DNA of 64,000 nt, taken from the NCBI RefSeq assembly GCF_954871325.1, contig NC_088778.1, positions 18,193,666 to 18,257,665 of the forward strand, read 5' to 3'. The DNA is from Gordionus sp. m RMFG-2023 (lineage: Eukaryota; Nematomorpha; Gordioida; Chordodea; Parachordodidae). This document shows, in pieces, positions 23,800 to 35,843 of the stretch; position 1 is the stretch's first letter; every line of letters begins with the position of its first letter. A model generated the notes under the pieces. The model searched no databases. It saw nothing but the letters and a program-made list of their open reading frames with translations, and was not told the origin of the DNA. Both the position numbers and the translations under genes were made by a program.

Positions 23800-24357
23800 C
23801 AAATATTATACAAACACAATTAAAAGATATCAACTTTATTATATAATATTTGTAAAATAATTAAATCAACTTAATTCTTTTCTTCTATGAGTCAATTCTC
23901 ATCTTCCATCTAATTTTATAAAAATATTTAATCATATTATATTTTATGTATATTTATGTGACATTTCTCAAATAAAATCATAACTCAAACACGTTCTTTA
24001 AAAATTTTTTTTAACTGCCCCTCTAAAATTTGTGTTTACACCCCCCCCCCCCCCCCTCCAAAAAAACTAGAATCGGGCTTGAACAAATAAAAAAGATTCA
24101 ACACAGATAAATGCAAGTAAACAATCATAACAAATGCAAGCATATCATGAAATATAATTATAACATTAAATTATAAATAATTTAAATTACATAAATATGT
24201 GTAATACTTGTAGTTTATTAAACCCTTATTCGTTTTTAGCTTGTACATGGTTGGCATCAACATACTTAAAATTTTAATTTAAAAAAATTTTATCTAAAAT
24301 TTTAAGATTTGAGTTTTGATTCAGAGAAATTTATTTCCATAGTTTAACTTCTTCGAA
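23800..24357. other. AT-rich spacer with a C-run
   Basis: Nothing coding is seen. A long C homopolymer lies near 24041-24057. Confidence 0.5.
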
Positions 24358-24600
24358 GTTTTATTTAAATATGTTTTCAATATTAATTATTTCCAATTTG
24401 CGTCACAAAAATTTAAAAAACTTAAAATTAACGATTATGACTATTTTCACTTATCCAGGGTACATATTAACTAAAGTTTTATTTGAATATGTTTTCAATA
24501 TTAATTATTTCTAATTTGCATCAAAAAAATTCAAAAAACTTTAAAATTAACGATTATGACAATTGTCACTTAGGGAACATATTAACTGAAGTTTTATTTG
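24358..24600 (+). repeat. ~120-bp tandem duplication
   Basis: Two adjacent copies (about 24358-24475 and 24476-24600) share AATATGTTTTCAATATTAAT, AATTAACGATTATGAC and TAACT(A/G)AAGTTTTATTTG. Confidence 0.85.
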
Positions 24601-25030
24601 GTTCCACGTCATTACAGAAACCATTACAGGGAATGTATTTTACAGAGAAACTTTTATGGAGAAAACAAAAATAAAGAAGGCACTTATAGAGAAAACAATT
24701 ACAGAGAATGTCGTTTATAGAGAATATTTTATAAAGTTTTATATAGAGAATGACGTTTACAGAGAATGCACTTATAGAGAAAACAATTATAGAGAATGTC
24801 GTTTATAGAGAATAATTTTACAGAGAAATTTTACAGAGAATGATTTTATAGAGAATGATTTTACAGAGAATAATTTTATAGAGAATGATTTTACAGAGAA
24901 TGATTTTACAGAGAATGTATTTTATAGAGAATGTATTTTATAGAGAATTATTTTATAATGAAATTGATGTATTTTATAGAGAATTATTTTATAAAGAATT
25001 TTATTGTTTATTTTATAGAAAATGTTTTAT
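24600..25030 (+). repeat. Minisatellite of TTTTA(T/C)AGAGAATGA units
   Basis: Around twenty imperfect ~17-18-bp units (AGAGAATGATTTTACAG and variants). A few similar units recur at 27220-27300 on the other side of the MULE relic, in the same orientation. The ORF predicted through it is repeat-encoded. Confidence 0.85.
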
Positions 25031-25119
25031 CTATATAATATATAACATTTTTGGAAAATTATTACTTAGGCTTAACATAGTCATATAGAAAATAAATTAC
25101 ATTATTTGACATAATATTA

Positions 25120-25530
25120 AATATTAGAATTACCTTATATAAGCGAATAATTGGGTAGTTTTTGAATTTTTACAATCATTATATTTATTAAGATATATAT
25201 AAATTAAGTAACTAGTTACTTTTCTAAAAAATGTAGCCAGATACTCGATTTTGTAAGTGCAACTAGTTATAGATATTTTTTGAAAAAGTGTAGCTAATTT
25301 TTTTTCATTTATAAGCTTTTTTTATCTTCAGCAAATTTATTTTAGTTCTTACTTATATTATTATTTTTCCTAAAAATTTTAAATTATAGATGGATAACCC
25401 ATTCTTTAGTTAAGTTATAATTATCACGAAACGTTGAACCAAATTTTGACATGATTTGTAAGGAATTTTACGAAATTGATTTTTGGTAATTAAATAAAAT
25501 ATATAGTGTTGTTAAAAGTTACTTTGGATG
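25120..25530. repeat. Left arm of a complex inverted repeat
   Basis: Segments here recur inverted at 27345-28105: TTACCTTATATAA...AATAATTG(G/A)GTAGTTTTTGA (25125 against 28050-28095), AAATTTTGACATGA (about 25450 against 27965) and TAGTGTTGTTAAA(A)GTTACTTTGG (25504 against 27887-27909). An inner block (25175-25440, AGTAACTAGTTAC) is also inverted but sits at a different place in the other arm. Confidence 0.7.
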
Positions 25531-25954
25531 TAACTTAAAGAATATGATTAATACCATTTGTTATGAAATTTTTATAAGATAAACCTAGATAATCTAGTAA
25601 ATAAGAACTAGCAATTCATTTCGAAATATCAAATAAATTTTTATTCATAAAAAATCCAACTAAACATAGTATAAATAATATACCAATATAAAAAATACAA
25701 TTATATGATTAAATTAAACATTTAAATTTATATTGTGGGATAAAGCCTTTAAATAATCCAGCATGGTTCTTGAATAAAAATCTTCAACAATTAAAAAATC
25801 TTTTTGAATCTTTCGCGATATTCCTTCTTTGACAGTGGAGCCAATAATCCTAAAGAATAATGTTACAATTTGTAACAATTGAGGCTACGTCTTTGAGAGC
25901 TAAAAATTAAAATGTTAAAATTTATAATATAATTACTAACTCTTTATAAATTTC

Positions 25955-27140
25955 CAGATTGTTGAATGATGGGAACTTATAAAAACTTCTATGCCAGTCC
26001 TCTACTGAATTATTTGTATTCGGTTCACGAGATAGTGTCGATTCATAGCAAATTCATAGAGAAATGCTAAATATTAGCAACCTCCTCTCCATCGCTATCA
26101 TTTTCCCATTCCAAGTCTCTTCAAAGTATTCTATTAAGGGAGACAGAATATCCAAATTTTCTTGATAGAATTCAGAGGCACATAATTCCTCGAACCCATG
26201 AATTACATCCTCAACTGGTACATATGCCAGTGACATTAACACATAGCAAAATTTGTTTGTGTTTTATATGCATTGAAAATTGGCGAATTTTTTTGAACCG
26301 TGCGCCATATGCATTGCGACATATGAAACAGACACCCGCGCATTGCAGTCAGTGGAAACGACTGTTTAAAAGCAGATAATGCTGCTAATTCAAAGTCGAT
26401 CATGATGGATTTCGGATTTTAAAAAATTTGGTAATTTTTTATTTGATTGAAAATATTAACGTAATCTTGTTGGCGATGTGATGCCATTAGAACATAAATA
26501 GCTGGGATAATTGTATTATATTTCATCCCGTGGATGGTGTATATTTGCTGAAAGAGAGGAGGACTGTCTTAAATGTGCCATCTGCATACCATTAATCGCA
26601 TGTTGATAAAAATTGTAAATTTTTGATGATTGAAAATATGATACATCGGTGATCATGATGACTAATATCATATAACAAAAATTGCTCATTATTATTGGAT
26701 AATTGATATTAAATTGGTATGACCAAGTCAATCAGACTCATGGGAACGGCAGGCGCTCTTCCTACTTGGCGTCTTTTTCTTTGAATTGTTCTTTTAATTA
26801 AGGAACAACTGGGCATTCTTCCAGTGGCGGCTATGGATATATTACTAGATATATCGGCCATTATATTATTGGGCAGAGATTGAGAACTAGATACCTCTTG
26901 TTTAATTCTATTTAACTCTCTTCTTGCATCAATATCTACAATGTCTGGTACATGGTTATGCTTTTGATTGTGGAATATAGGTATTCCGTTCTTAGTTCTG
27001 GCACGTCCACTGCATTCATCCACATGGAATTGAATACATCTCCAATAGGTTGTTTGGTTAGATGTTTTTTCTTTTTGAAATAGGTAAAAATCAAGAAGTA
27101 GTAACTGATTATTTCGACTACTTAAAATAAATTCAGCCAT
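25955..27140 (-). pseudogene. Mutator-like (MULE) transposase relic with FLYWCH zinc finger
   Basis: An intact FLYWCH-type zinc finger opens the protein (26709-27140): TYWRCIQFHVDECSGRART followed by HNQKHNHVPD. Then come MULE core pieces in shifting frames: QIYTIHGMKYN, IIPAIYVLMASH, IMIDFELAALSAF (catalytic-region D) and GCLFHMSQCIW (the C2H signature), then LMSLAYVPVEDVIHGFEEL, YFEETW and EPNTNNSVEDWH, the conserved C-terminal box. There are at least three frame changes and one stop, so it is dead. It lies between the inverted arms. Whether those arms are its own termini is not established. Confidence 0.8.
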
Positions 27141-27344
27141 AATTTTTTAAAAAAATTTATCAAAATTTAAAAAGATATAATTGAAAAATTACTTAAATAA
27201 AATGGTCTTTAGTGATAAACATTAAAAAACAATTATAGAGAAACTTTTATAGAGAAAACAATGATATAGAATGTTGTTTATATAGAATAACATAGATGGT
27301 TTTCAATTGATAAACACTTTTACTGTCATAAAATATCTTGATAT

Positions 27345-28105
27345 ACCACATTCAGGTATTGTACGATCAAGGTTCAACGCTTAGTGACAAATAACTTTTA
27401 ACTAAAAAATGGATTATCCGTGTGTCCCATCTATAATTTAAAATTTTAGAAATAATAATATAAGAACTAAAATAAATTTTGCTGAAGATAAAAAAGCTTA
27501 TAAATGAAAATCATTACATTTGTGTTGTCAAATTAAGTAGTTACCATTAACTAGTTACATTTACAAATTCGTAACTGTAGCTATTTTAACTAGTTACTTA
27601 ATTTATATATATATCTTAATAAATATAATTAAATAATATTAAATTTGTAATAATTTTTTTACATTCCATTTCATTATTATGTGATTTAAATCTTAGTCAC
27701 TGAATTTATATTAATATAAATATATTATATATATTCGATTTAAAGTAATTTAATCGATCCGGCTAGCCCTGAATCTACTATCCACTAAAAATAATTGTAA
27801 CTAGTGACTAGTTATATTTAAAAAGAAATGTAACTTGTTATATTTTTTTTTCAAATTTAACTAACTTAACTAGTTGCATTACATTGCCAAAGTAACTTTA
27901 ACAACACTATTTATTTTATTTATATTCTTATCTTTAAAAATAAATTTCTTAAAATTCCTTAAAAGTCATGTCAAAATTTTATTTTACCATTAATTCATCT
28001 AATAATCGAAAAACCTTGTGCAAAGATAAGCAGATAATTTTCTTTACCGATTGTAATAACTCAAAAACTACTCAATTATTTGTTTATATAAGGTAATTTT
28101 AATTA
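27345..28105. repeat. Right arm of the complex inverted repeat
   Basis: Inverted partner of 25120-25530, longer because of extra sequence around 27640-27885 (including several AACTAGTTAC motifs). The blocks are not in mirror order, so the two arms were rearranged or come from nested insertions. Confidence 0.65.
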
Positions 28106-28106
28106 G

Positions 28107-28465
28107 AGATCTGCAAAAGTAGGCCCGAAGCCCCTGAACAGGCTTCGGGCCGGGCTTAATATTTTTAAATAAAATACGGGCTGGGCCTTGGAAATTTTTA
28201 TAAATACATTTTAAATTTATCAATTTTAATTAAATTTTTTATGTAAAATAAAAATATTTGATTTTATTTATAGAACTAGACTATATATAACATATGTCTT
28301 TTTTAAGTAATTGTAAAAATTAATTTCTACATTTAAATAAGTGTGAGCCGGGCTGGTAAATTTTCTTAAAAAAAATTTGGGGTTCGTGACGGGCCGGCAA
28401 AACCTTTTTAAAAAAAAATCGGGTCGGGTCTGAAAAATTAGGCCTGATTCAGATCACTAATTCTA
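28107..28465. mobile_element. MITE with GGCCCG-rich inverted ends
   Basis: Left end AGAGATCTGCAAAAGTAGGCC, followed by CGAAGCC...GGCTTCGGGCCGGGC. Right end GGGTCGGGTCTGAAAAATTA, followed by GGCCTGATTCAGATCACTAA. The ends pair imperfectly, and the short GC-rich islands contrast with the AT-rich setting. Similar GGCCCG/CGGGCTGGGC pieces occur at 42585-42765 and near 44940-45025. Confidence 0.6.
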
Positions 28466-28515
28466 ATATTTAATATATGTCAAATACTGTAATTTTTTCC
28501 CCTCTAATTATGTAG

Positions 28516-28625
28516 AGCCCAGAGTTGTTAAACGCTACTTTTAAAATTAGCGCGCTACCGCTATCGCTATTTGTCAAAAAAAGTAGCTCGCTATTAGCTA
28601 CTATTTTTTAAGTGGCTTTACTTTT
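28516..28625. mobile_element. Solo end of the TAGCGCGCTA hAT family
   Basis: It starts AGAGTTGTTAAACGCTACTTTT and contains GCGCGCTACCGCTATCGCTA and TTTGTCAAAAAAAGTAGC, nearly the same as the left end of the hAT at 34227. Only one terminus is present. Confidence 0.75.
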
Positions 28626-29394
28626 ATCTAGGATAACTTAAATTAACCTATCTCTACTACCAACTATCAATATTTTGTGAATATACAGAATTTATTTTTT
28701 AGATAATAAATTCAATTAAAACCTCCATTATTTACAATGAATTAATTATTATGGCATTATGAGCTTGCTGAAATATCTAAACCTTTTAAATAAAGTTTTA
28801 TTTGGAAAACAATGTGTATGATTGTTTGAATATATAGATTTGGTCGATGAATTGTATTATAATAATTCTATAATAAAATATAAATTTTTACAGCAATAAA
28901 TTTTGTCCTATTTCATCTCAAAATTTAATAGATAACCCCCCAAAAAATTTATCCTACCCCCATTAAAGCAGCCTATCCCCTACCAAAAAATAGGATGCAA
29001 ACTGTTCCTACCCCTCCCGCTCATGTAGACGCTGATAATGTCAATGAAATGGATAAAACTTAGAAAGGGAAATGGAACTAGGTCACAAAAAATAAAGAAG
29101 ACACACGAGGACCAAAGCCGAAATAGATGAGACTCTCTCTATGGGGAGATATGATCTGAATATCGATTTCTCGGAATTGTTATTTAAATTTTCTCGATTT
29201 TGTGATATTGAAAAATTTATTTTTTGATTGAGAAAATAAAAATTTTAGTAAAATTTAACAAGAATAATGAAAGCTTGAATATTTTAAATATATAAATTAA
29301 CCTTTGATCACTATATTTGAAACAAATCTAAGAGCGGATATAGTTGCTACCTCCAAATCAGTTTGTCCGATTGGTGGGTTGAAATTTATACCTT
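28626..29394. other. AT-rich spacer, nothing recognised
   Basis: No coding, RNA or clear repeat feature is seen. Confidence 0.5.
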
Positions 29395-29870
29395 TAAAGT
29401 ACAAAAATGTATCAGAAATAGTTGAATATATGTCTTCCTTGATTTATCTGGAAGAAGAGCATATATAACTGGGATCATGACATTTTCATACATGATGTGA
29501 ATGGTATAGAGCTGACAATACAAGCTAGGGACTATGTAGAAAGTTCTGTCCGTATATATTGTCTAAGCAGATGTCATCAATTTTAGCATATTTATAGTCC
29601 CAGACAAATATCCTACTATTTTCAGTAGGAATAAGAAATATCCGAGATCTAGTAGTTGTTGCATATGCTGGAGTTAAAATTATATCAATTGAATGAGGCA
29701 GTAAGCATTTCTATTAGAATATAAGTACCGGGCTTTGATGCTTGTCCACCACTCATATTATGATTAGGTTGGTGTATTGAATGATTAATAATAACTGTAG
29801 CATGTGAATGTGGTGAAGAATTTATTTGTGAAATGGTTTCCCTGATCTTGATGATTAAAGATTGAAATAT
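29395..29870 (-). pseudogene. Second MULE transposase relic
   Basis: The minus strand encodes FYIVPSLYCQLYTIHIM, then VMIPVIYALLPDKSRKTYIQ, about 29400-29545. This is a close match to the MULE core pattern F.V.P.L..QLYTIH...VP.IYALLP.K....Y. Another piece from 29560 to 29870 reads PHSHATVIINHSIHQPNH in a different frame. The 3' part of the transposase is missing and there are several stops. Confidence 0.68.
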
Positions 29871-31326
29871 TTAAAGATTCTGTTATCAAATTATTTAAGC
29901 CTAGTATTTTGCAAATTAATAAAGAAAACTTAAAATTAATGCAGGATCTATGAGAAAATGTTAAAAATAAATACTAACTTTTTTAAGCAAAAGTATAAAT
30001 ATTCTCATGAAAATAAAGTATTTAGATATAAACATAAGTATCTTATTAAAAATGTTAAAACACAGAGAAAGATACAAATGAAATGTAGATACAAATATTC
30101 ACAATAGGCCTAACTGGACTGGCAAATTTATGGAAAAATTAAGCTTTTAAAATAAATTCAAAGATATAAAAATATATTTTATGTAAAATTTTTGAGCAAG
30201 TATGAAATAAAAAAAATTAACTTCTTGATAACAAAGTTTTTATGGTACTTTGAATAAAATATTAATTGGTAACTTTATGGTACTTTGAATAAAATATTAA
30301 TACTGCTTAATTGGGCTTTTAGAAGTTCCATCAGCTGAACCTACAATGTTATATCTTATAATCTCATAATTCACCATCAAGCAAGGAATAATTGAAAGGA
30401 TATTCAATTTAATTCCAATAAATTGATATAATTTAGCATTTGTTTTTTAAAATTCATAATAAATTTTATCTAATTGGAATAAAATTGTGATCATAATATT
30501 ATAAAAATTTTGAATATTAGACAATTTTATATTATTGTAAGAAAATTTGGTGCTATATAAATACCATAAAAAAAACTTTATCAAAATCATAATTATATGA
30601 ATTTAATTTGCATGGGTACCCACAGAAATATATATATGAGATTTTTGGTACATATTTGAATAAACTAAAGGTGATAAGCAACTATGTGATTCACTACTTT
30701 AAAATTATAGAGAAAACTCTAAAAAAAACAAAAATACATTATTTATTTTTTACACATTGGTTTGATGACAAAGAGCAATCAAAAAAATAAGGTAGTTTTT
30801 GAGAAGGAATTGGCATGAATATTTAATCATTTAAAAATTAATTACATTTATAATATAAATCTTATTATTTTTGCATAATGGCTAAGCATAGGAAGACCAA
30901 TAAAATTGAATATAAGGCTAGCACTTGAGAATATTCTCTAATACATTTTAATTTTGAATAGCCTATTATAGAATTATATGACATGATGTTTCCCAAACAT
31001 TACACATTATTCTCCTCAAAACATAAGGCACCAATTTCACATTTACTATTTATATTTTCAAAGAAATAATGATTAATAATATCATAAGATTCAAAAATAC
31101 CTTATTTGAATAACGGCCATTTTTGAGGATGTTTTGGCTATTGGCGATTTTGTGGTTTACGATTTTTTTATAAAACATCAAATCATTTTCATAATAAAAT
31201 AAATAATATAAATTATTTCATAATATAATATTATATAAATACTAAAATGTTTTTTTTTGATAAATATTGATTGTGATAATATTAAAATATTCAAATTTAT
31301 ATAAAATAAATCAGGTCGATGCTGTG
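29871..31326. other. AT-rich spacer, no gene recognised
   Basis: It contains a ~36-bp direct duplication (AACTTTATGGTACTTTGAAT and following) near 30232-30302. A 60-codon ORF at 30608-30790 has no domain and AT-driven composition, so I do not call it a gene. Confidence 0.5.
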
Positions 31327-31334
31327 CTTGGGTC

Positions 31335-31736
31335 CAGAGTTGTACAAAAGATCTTCTTTGAAGATTTTTGAGCGAGATCTAGCTCAAAAATTTGAGCAAG
31401 ATCTTTGAAGATCGTAAAATTTGAAGATCTTTTATTTTTTAAAAATTTTGTAGATCTTTGAAGATCGCTGCGATCAACGATCTTCAAAAATCTTCATGAT
31501 ATTTATTTTTTTTACCCCTTTATTAAAAGCCCAGATGTTTTTCAATTTCATCAAGGCAGGAGGAGAGGTATAAAACATAAAAGAAATATTATATTAATAA
31601 AATTGAAAAACATCTGGGCTTTTAATAAAGGGGTAAAAAAATAAATATCATGAAGATCTTTAAAGATCGTTGATCGCAGCGATCTTCAAAGATCTTATTA
31701 ATATAATATTACGTTCTGAGCAAATGTACAACTCTG
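31335..31736. mobile_element. 402-bp hAT-type hairpin MITE with 8-bp target duplication
   Basis: Termini CAGAGTTGTAC and GTACAACTCTG are perfect inverted repeats, flanked by a perfect CTTGGGTC duplication (31327-31334 and 31737-31744). Inside, two ~95-bp arms (31453-31548 and 31600-31694) are near-perfect reverse complements around a ~51-bp loop, and GAAGATCTTT-type motifs recur. It is non-coding. The transposition machinery would be a hAT in trans. Confidence 0.9.
31453..31694. repeat. Long near-perfect hairpin inside the MITE
   Basis: The arms share GCCCAGATGTTTTTCAATTT and its complement, AAAGGGGTAAAAAAA, ATATCATGAAGAT and GATCGCAGCGATC. RNA read from either strand would fold into a ~95-bp stem. 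Confidence 0.9.
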
Positions 31737-31744
31737 CTTGGGTC

Positions 31745-32894
31745 GATGGATTTGGTCGACCACTTTGGTTGCTTTGATTCTGGTTCATTTTTTTGACCAA
31801 AAACCAGGGTTGTGCTCGTGTAAAATCAAATAATTTACCACACTAGTTATGACGAAGCATGTATACAAAATTTTAAAATATGAACCTTGATATAATTTGC
31901 TAAAATCAAAATAAACTAAAGGGTTATTTTTATAATTTTTAGCTAAAAAATTGTTTTTGGTAAAATCTGTCAAACCAGGAAATTTTTATTAAGACAAACA
32001 TAGATAAGTTAGATATAAAAATATAAATTCACACCATATTTAGGGCCTTTATGATTAAGGGTTAAAAAGTTATTCACATCATTATTACCCCCTCAATTTA
32101 TTAAATTCTTTTAATATATAAAAAGTTGTTAAACTTTTTGTCAAAAAAATGATATACAAGATTCCTTTGAAAATACATTTTATATAAAAGTATATTATTA
32201 AAAATGTCAAAAAATTACACTGATTAAAGGATATTCATCACCACCCAACTCTTAATATGCTTTAAGAGTGAGGTGAGCCAAGCTTTTGGAAAAACTAATT
32301 CTGAATTTATACCAAATCCCTAAGCACTGCTCAATTAGTTTATTATATCTTTAATATGTTTAAAGGGAGAAAAAACTATTGGTAAATAATTTAAAAAATT
32401 GTCACCATGCTAGAAGGTATGGTTTGTGTCAATAGCCTTATTTATTAATTCTTAATCATTTTCACCAACTAAAAATATCAAATAAAATTATGATATCGAA
32501 TTTCTGGCGTTAACTCTTAAGCTTATATTAATAATTAGTGTGTAATTGGTACATTTTAGTGCTTCAACCCTTTTTGTTTAAAGAAAAAATGCACCATTGT
32601 CAAAATAAAAAAATTGCTATGATTAGCAGAATGCCAGAAAGAAAATAGAAGAGAAAAATATCTGTGTGCACGTAATGTTAAGGTTATTTATTACTTTTTT
32701 AAAAAAAATATAACTGTAAGCACCCAAGTTTGTAAAATTTTTTAATGAACTGGCAAGGATTATTAAAAGATTTCATTTTTCGGAGTAGTCAGTGTTTTAT
32801 ATTTTCAGTTCCAGCTAGTATCATTTAAAAAAATTAATTTATCAGCCTGGCCCAGGTTTATAAAAATTATTTGAGGCCATTTTAAAAAATAGTC
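31745..32894. other. AT-rich spacer, nothing recognised
   Basis: There is one stretch near 32280-32350 similar to 13740-13860, probably an unnamed repeat. No gene is seen. Confidence 0.5.
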
Positions 32895-34226
32895 TATCTG
32901 GGTATACCTACAAAAATACGAATCGAATCGAATAATTTATTATTCGTATTCGTATGAATAATAAAATGATTATTCGATTCGATTCGAAAATTTTATTTAC
33001 CATGAATTAAAAAAGATTTATTATAAAATTTAACTAAGGATAAAGACAAACAAATTTTATTAGTGAGACAAAATAGAAGCATACATATATAATATATTTA
33101 TATACAATGTGGAAAAATCAATATAATATTCATATCTATAATGTAGAAGATAAATCTGACAACAGCCAATTTTTCAAACATAAAGTTTTTCGGATTGTTT
33201 CCTCCTTTAACGACATTCTGTATTTTGTAACCATATGAGCTCCAACAGAAAAGAGTCGCTCACATGGGGTTGAAGATCTCTGTATCGACAATATGTCCCT
33301 CGCCATTTTAGATAACACGGGAAAACGGTCTCCATGTAGTTTCCACCATTCTAGTGGGTTTTTATTTGACGTTATTCTCACTTCTTTCAAATATGTGTCA
33401 ATTTCAGAAATTGGCATAACATTCTGTTTAAAAATGACATCCATATTTCATTGTATTAAAGGTTTACTTTTTGATACATCATATTTAATTTTATATTCAT
33501 CAAACATTTTCTCAAAATTATTAAATATAGTTGTAACATTTATATTATAAGATATAGGTAAGCACTCAAAAAATTCCAGTTTAAGTCTTGGATCTAATAT
33601 TGCAGATATAATTTTTGGAAATCTGTTAAATTATAATATGATACTATTTTTTGTTGCGCATTAATTGCGTTTATAAGCGTATTATCAAAGAGACTTAGGT
33701 GCTCAATTAATGATATATAAAAGGGGATGACCAGATTAAGTGTAGGGTATGTTTCTCCTGATATGGCAACAGTAAAATCATAAAATGTTTTTAAGTTTAA
33801 ATGTATTCTTTCTAAGGCGGTCTATTCATCCTATATTAAAAAATAAAAATTAGATTTAAATATAAATAAAACTTCACTAAGTTGTTTCTCTTGAATAATA
33901 GATATATCATAACTATTAATAACGACATGATCTATAGCTTTTCTCATTTGTATTGCTCGTTCTATCATAGAATATGAGCTGTTCCATCTGATAGGTGTAT
34001 CTAATTTTAACTTCAAATATGTAATAGATGGAATTTGTGAATTACAAAATTCTTTCATCATAGTAGTTTTCTTATAAGAATTTCGAATGCTTTTTATAAT
34101 GCCTCTTAATTTTATTAATTGCTCATCAATTTGTTTTATTATTTCTTGAACAACAAGATTTAAAACATGTGCAAAACAGCGATGTGCAATTTTTGATCTT
34201 GGATTTTTAATTTCAAGGGTATTTAT

Positions 34227-35843
34227 CAGAGTTGTTAAACGCTATTTTTAAAAGTAGCGCGCTACCGTAATAGCTGTTTGTCAAAAAAAGTAGCGCGCTA
34301 CCGCTTTCGCTATTTGTCAAAAAAAGTAGCGCGCTATTAGCTACTTTTTTTCAAAAGTAGCTTTAGCTACTTTTAAGCTACTTTTTATAAAAAAAAATTT
34401 AGAAACAAATGAAACAAATTTTTTTTATTTTTTTTTTCTTATAATGTAAATGTATAATAAATAATATATAAAAATCAACATTTATAAATATAAAAATATA
34501 GTTAGTTTAGATTATAAAAAAATAAGTAATATAAATAAATATTTATTTTAATTTGTTGCATTTTAATAATAATATCATTTCAATATTATCATCCCCAAGT
34601 CTAGAGCGACGATCAGAAAGTATAAGCTTTGCTTTACTAAATAATCTCTCGACACTAGCACTTGAGGGCAAGGGGGTATTAAATTTTATATATAAATTTT
34701 TAATATATGAAAAATTATCAAAAATATTCATTTCAATATTTTTTGATTGAAAAAAAATATCAATTGGATTTTCTATTAAATCATCTTTAATTTCAAAAAA
34801 CAGATCTTCTTTTTAAAGTCCTAGGGTCTAACCAATGGCCTGTGATTCCCAAATAAGCTCTAAAAATATTTAATCAGATCAATTTATAAATATAAATAAG
34901 TTTTTACCTTCTGTTATGTGTCCAACTATCTGCTATGGTACATACATAAGATATATCTGATAACTCTACTATTAGAGCATCTTTCATCACTTTGAAGTTG
35001 TCGGCTATTTTATTCATAAGTGTCTGGCGACATAAACTGTTGTGCCAGGGGATAAAGTTTTAATCATCAGAGTAAATGATGGATTATCAACCAAAGACAC
35101 TGGCTGAACTGTGTCAATAATAAAATCAACAATAACTTTATCAGCCAATTTTTGTGAAATATTGGCATGTTTATTATCCGTTAATTTGGTTTGGATAGTA
35201 TTTGTCTTTTTGAATGAAGATTCTCCTATACCAAAATTTTTTATATGTTTCTCTATTTCCTTATAGCAATTGGCGTGAACAGTCTAATAAAATAAATATT
35301 ATTATAATGTAAAAATAACAATTTACCTTTAGGTGTTTCTTCAGGTTATAGCTACTCGATTGATTTGATGATATATTTTTTTTACATTTTAAGCACATGA
35401 ATTTGAATCCAGATTTTGTTTTAATATTTATTTTAAAAAATTTTTCAAATTTAGGGAATGGAAAAACGTTATTAGAGCTATTAAGTACATTTTCTTCCAC
35501 TGAATCTTCCATATCTGAATCACTTTCAAGGATTTGGATATCCATGGACGATGCCATTTTAGATTATTAACACAGATTGAAAATATAAATTAAAAATTGA
35601 AAACATATTTAAATTTCAAAATTAAATAATAAATTATAATTAATTATGATATTATATTTAAATTTTTATGTTTATACTTACATTCATTATATTTTTAAAA
35701 GTAGCGAAGTAGCGCGCTACTTCGCTACTTTTAAAAAAGTAGCGCGCTAAAAAATTAAATAATTTTAAAAAAGTAGCGGCTATTAGCTATAGCTACCAAA
35801 AAAGATAGCGCGCTACAAGTAGCGCGCTACTTTAACAACTCTG
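34227..35843 (-). mobile_element. Inner hAT transposon, 1617 bp, nested in the outer hAT
   Basis: Inverted ends CAGAGTTGTTAAA and TTTAACAACTCTG, flanked by a perfect GTATTTAT duplication (34219-34226 and 35844-35851). The subterminal zones are packed with the palindrome TAGCGCGCTA, likely transposase-binding repeats. It is an internally deleted derivative of a larger hAT. A solo end of the same family lies at 28516-28625. Confidence 0.93.
34543..35557 (-). pseudogene. Internally deleted hAT transposase (BED finger and dimerisation domain kept)
   Basis: The N-terminal exon-like block 35261-35557 has an acidic start and a BED-like finger (MCLKCKKNISSNQSSSYNLK, then KHLKVNC). The next block gives FIIDTVQPVSLVDNPSFT, then MKDALIVELSDISYVCTIAD followed by SWTHNRR, and AYLGITGHWLDPRTLKR. 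The C-terminal block 34543-34731 is the hAT dimerisation domain LPSSASVERLFSKAK. Most of the catalytic core between the last two is absent, so the copy could move only with a transposase supplied in trans. Confidence 0.83.

Noticed and set aside
25504-27909. A single hAT element bounded by TAGTGTTGTT inverted ends around the MULE
   Set aside because: The 8-bp flanks do not match, and the inverted similarity continues outside these ends, so the motifs belong to larger arms rather than to true termini.
30608-30790. 60-codon ORF as a gene
   Set aside because: No domain, no neighbouring exon in frame with splice sites, and its composition matches random AT-rich DNA.
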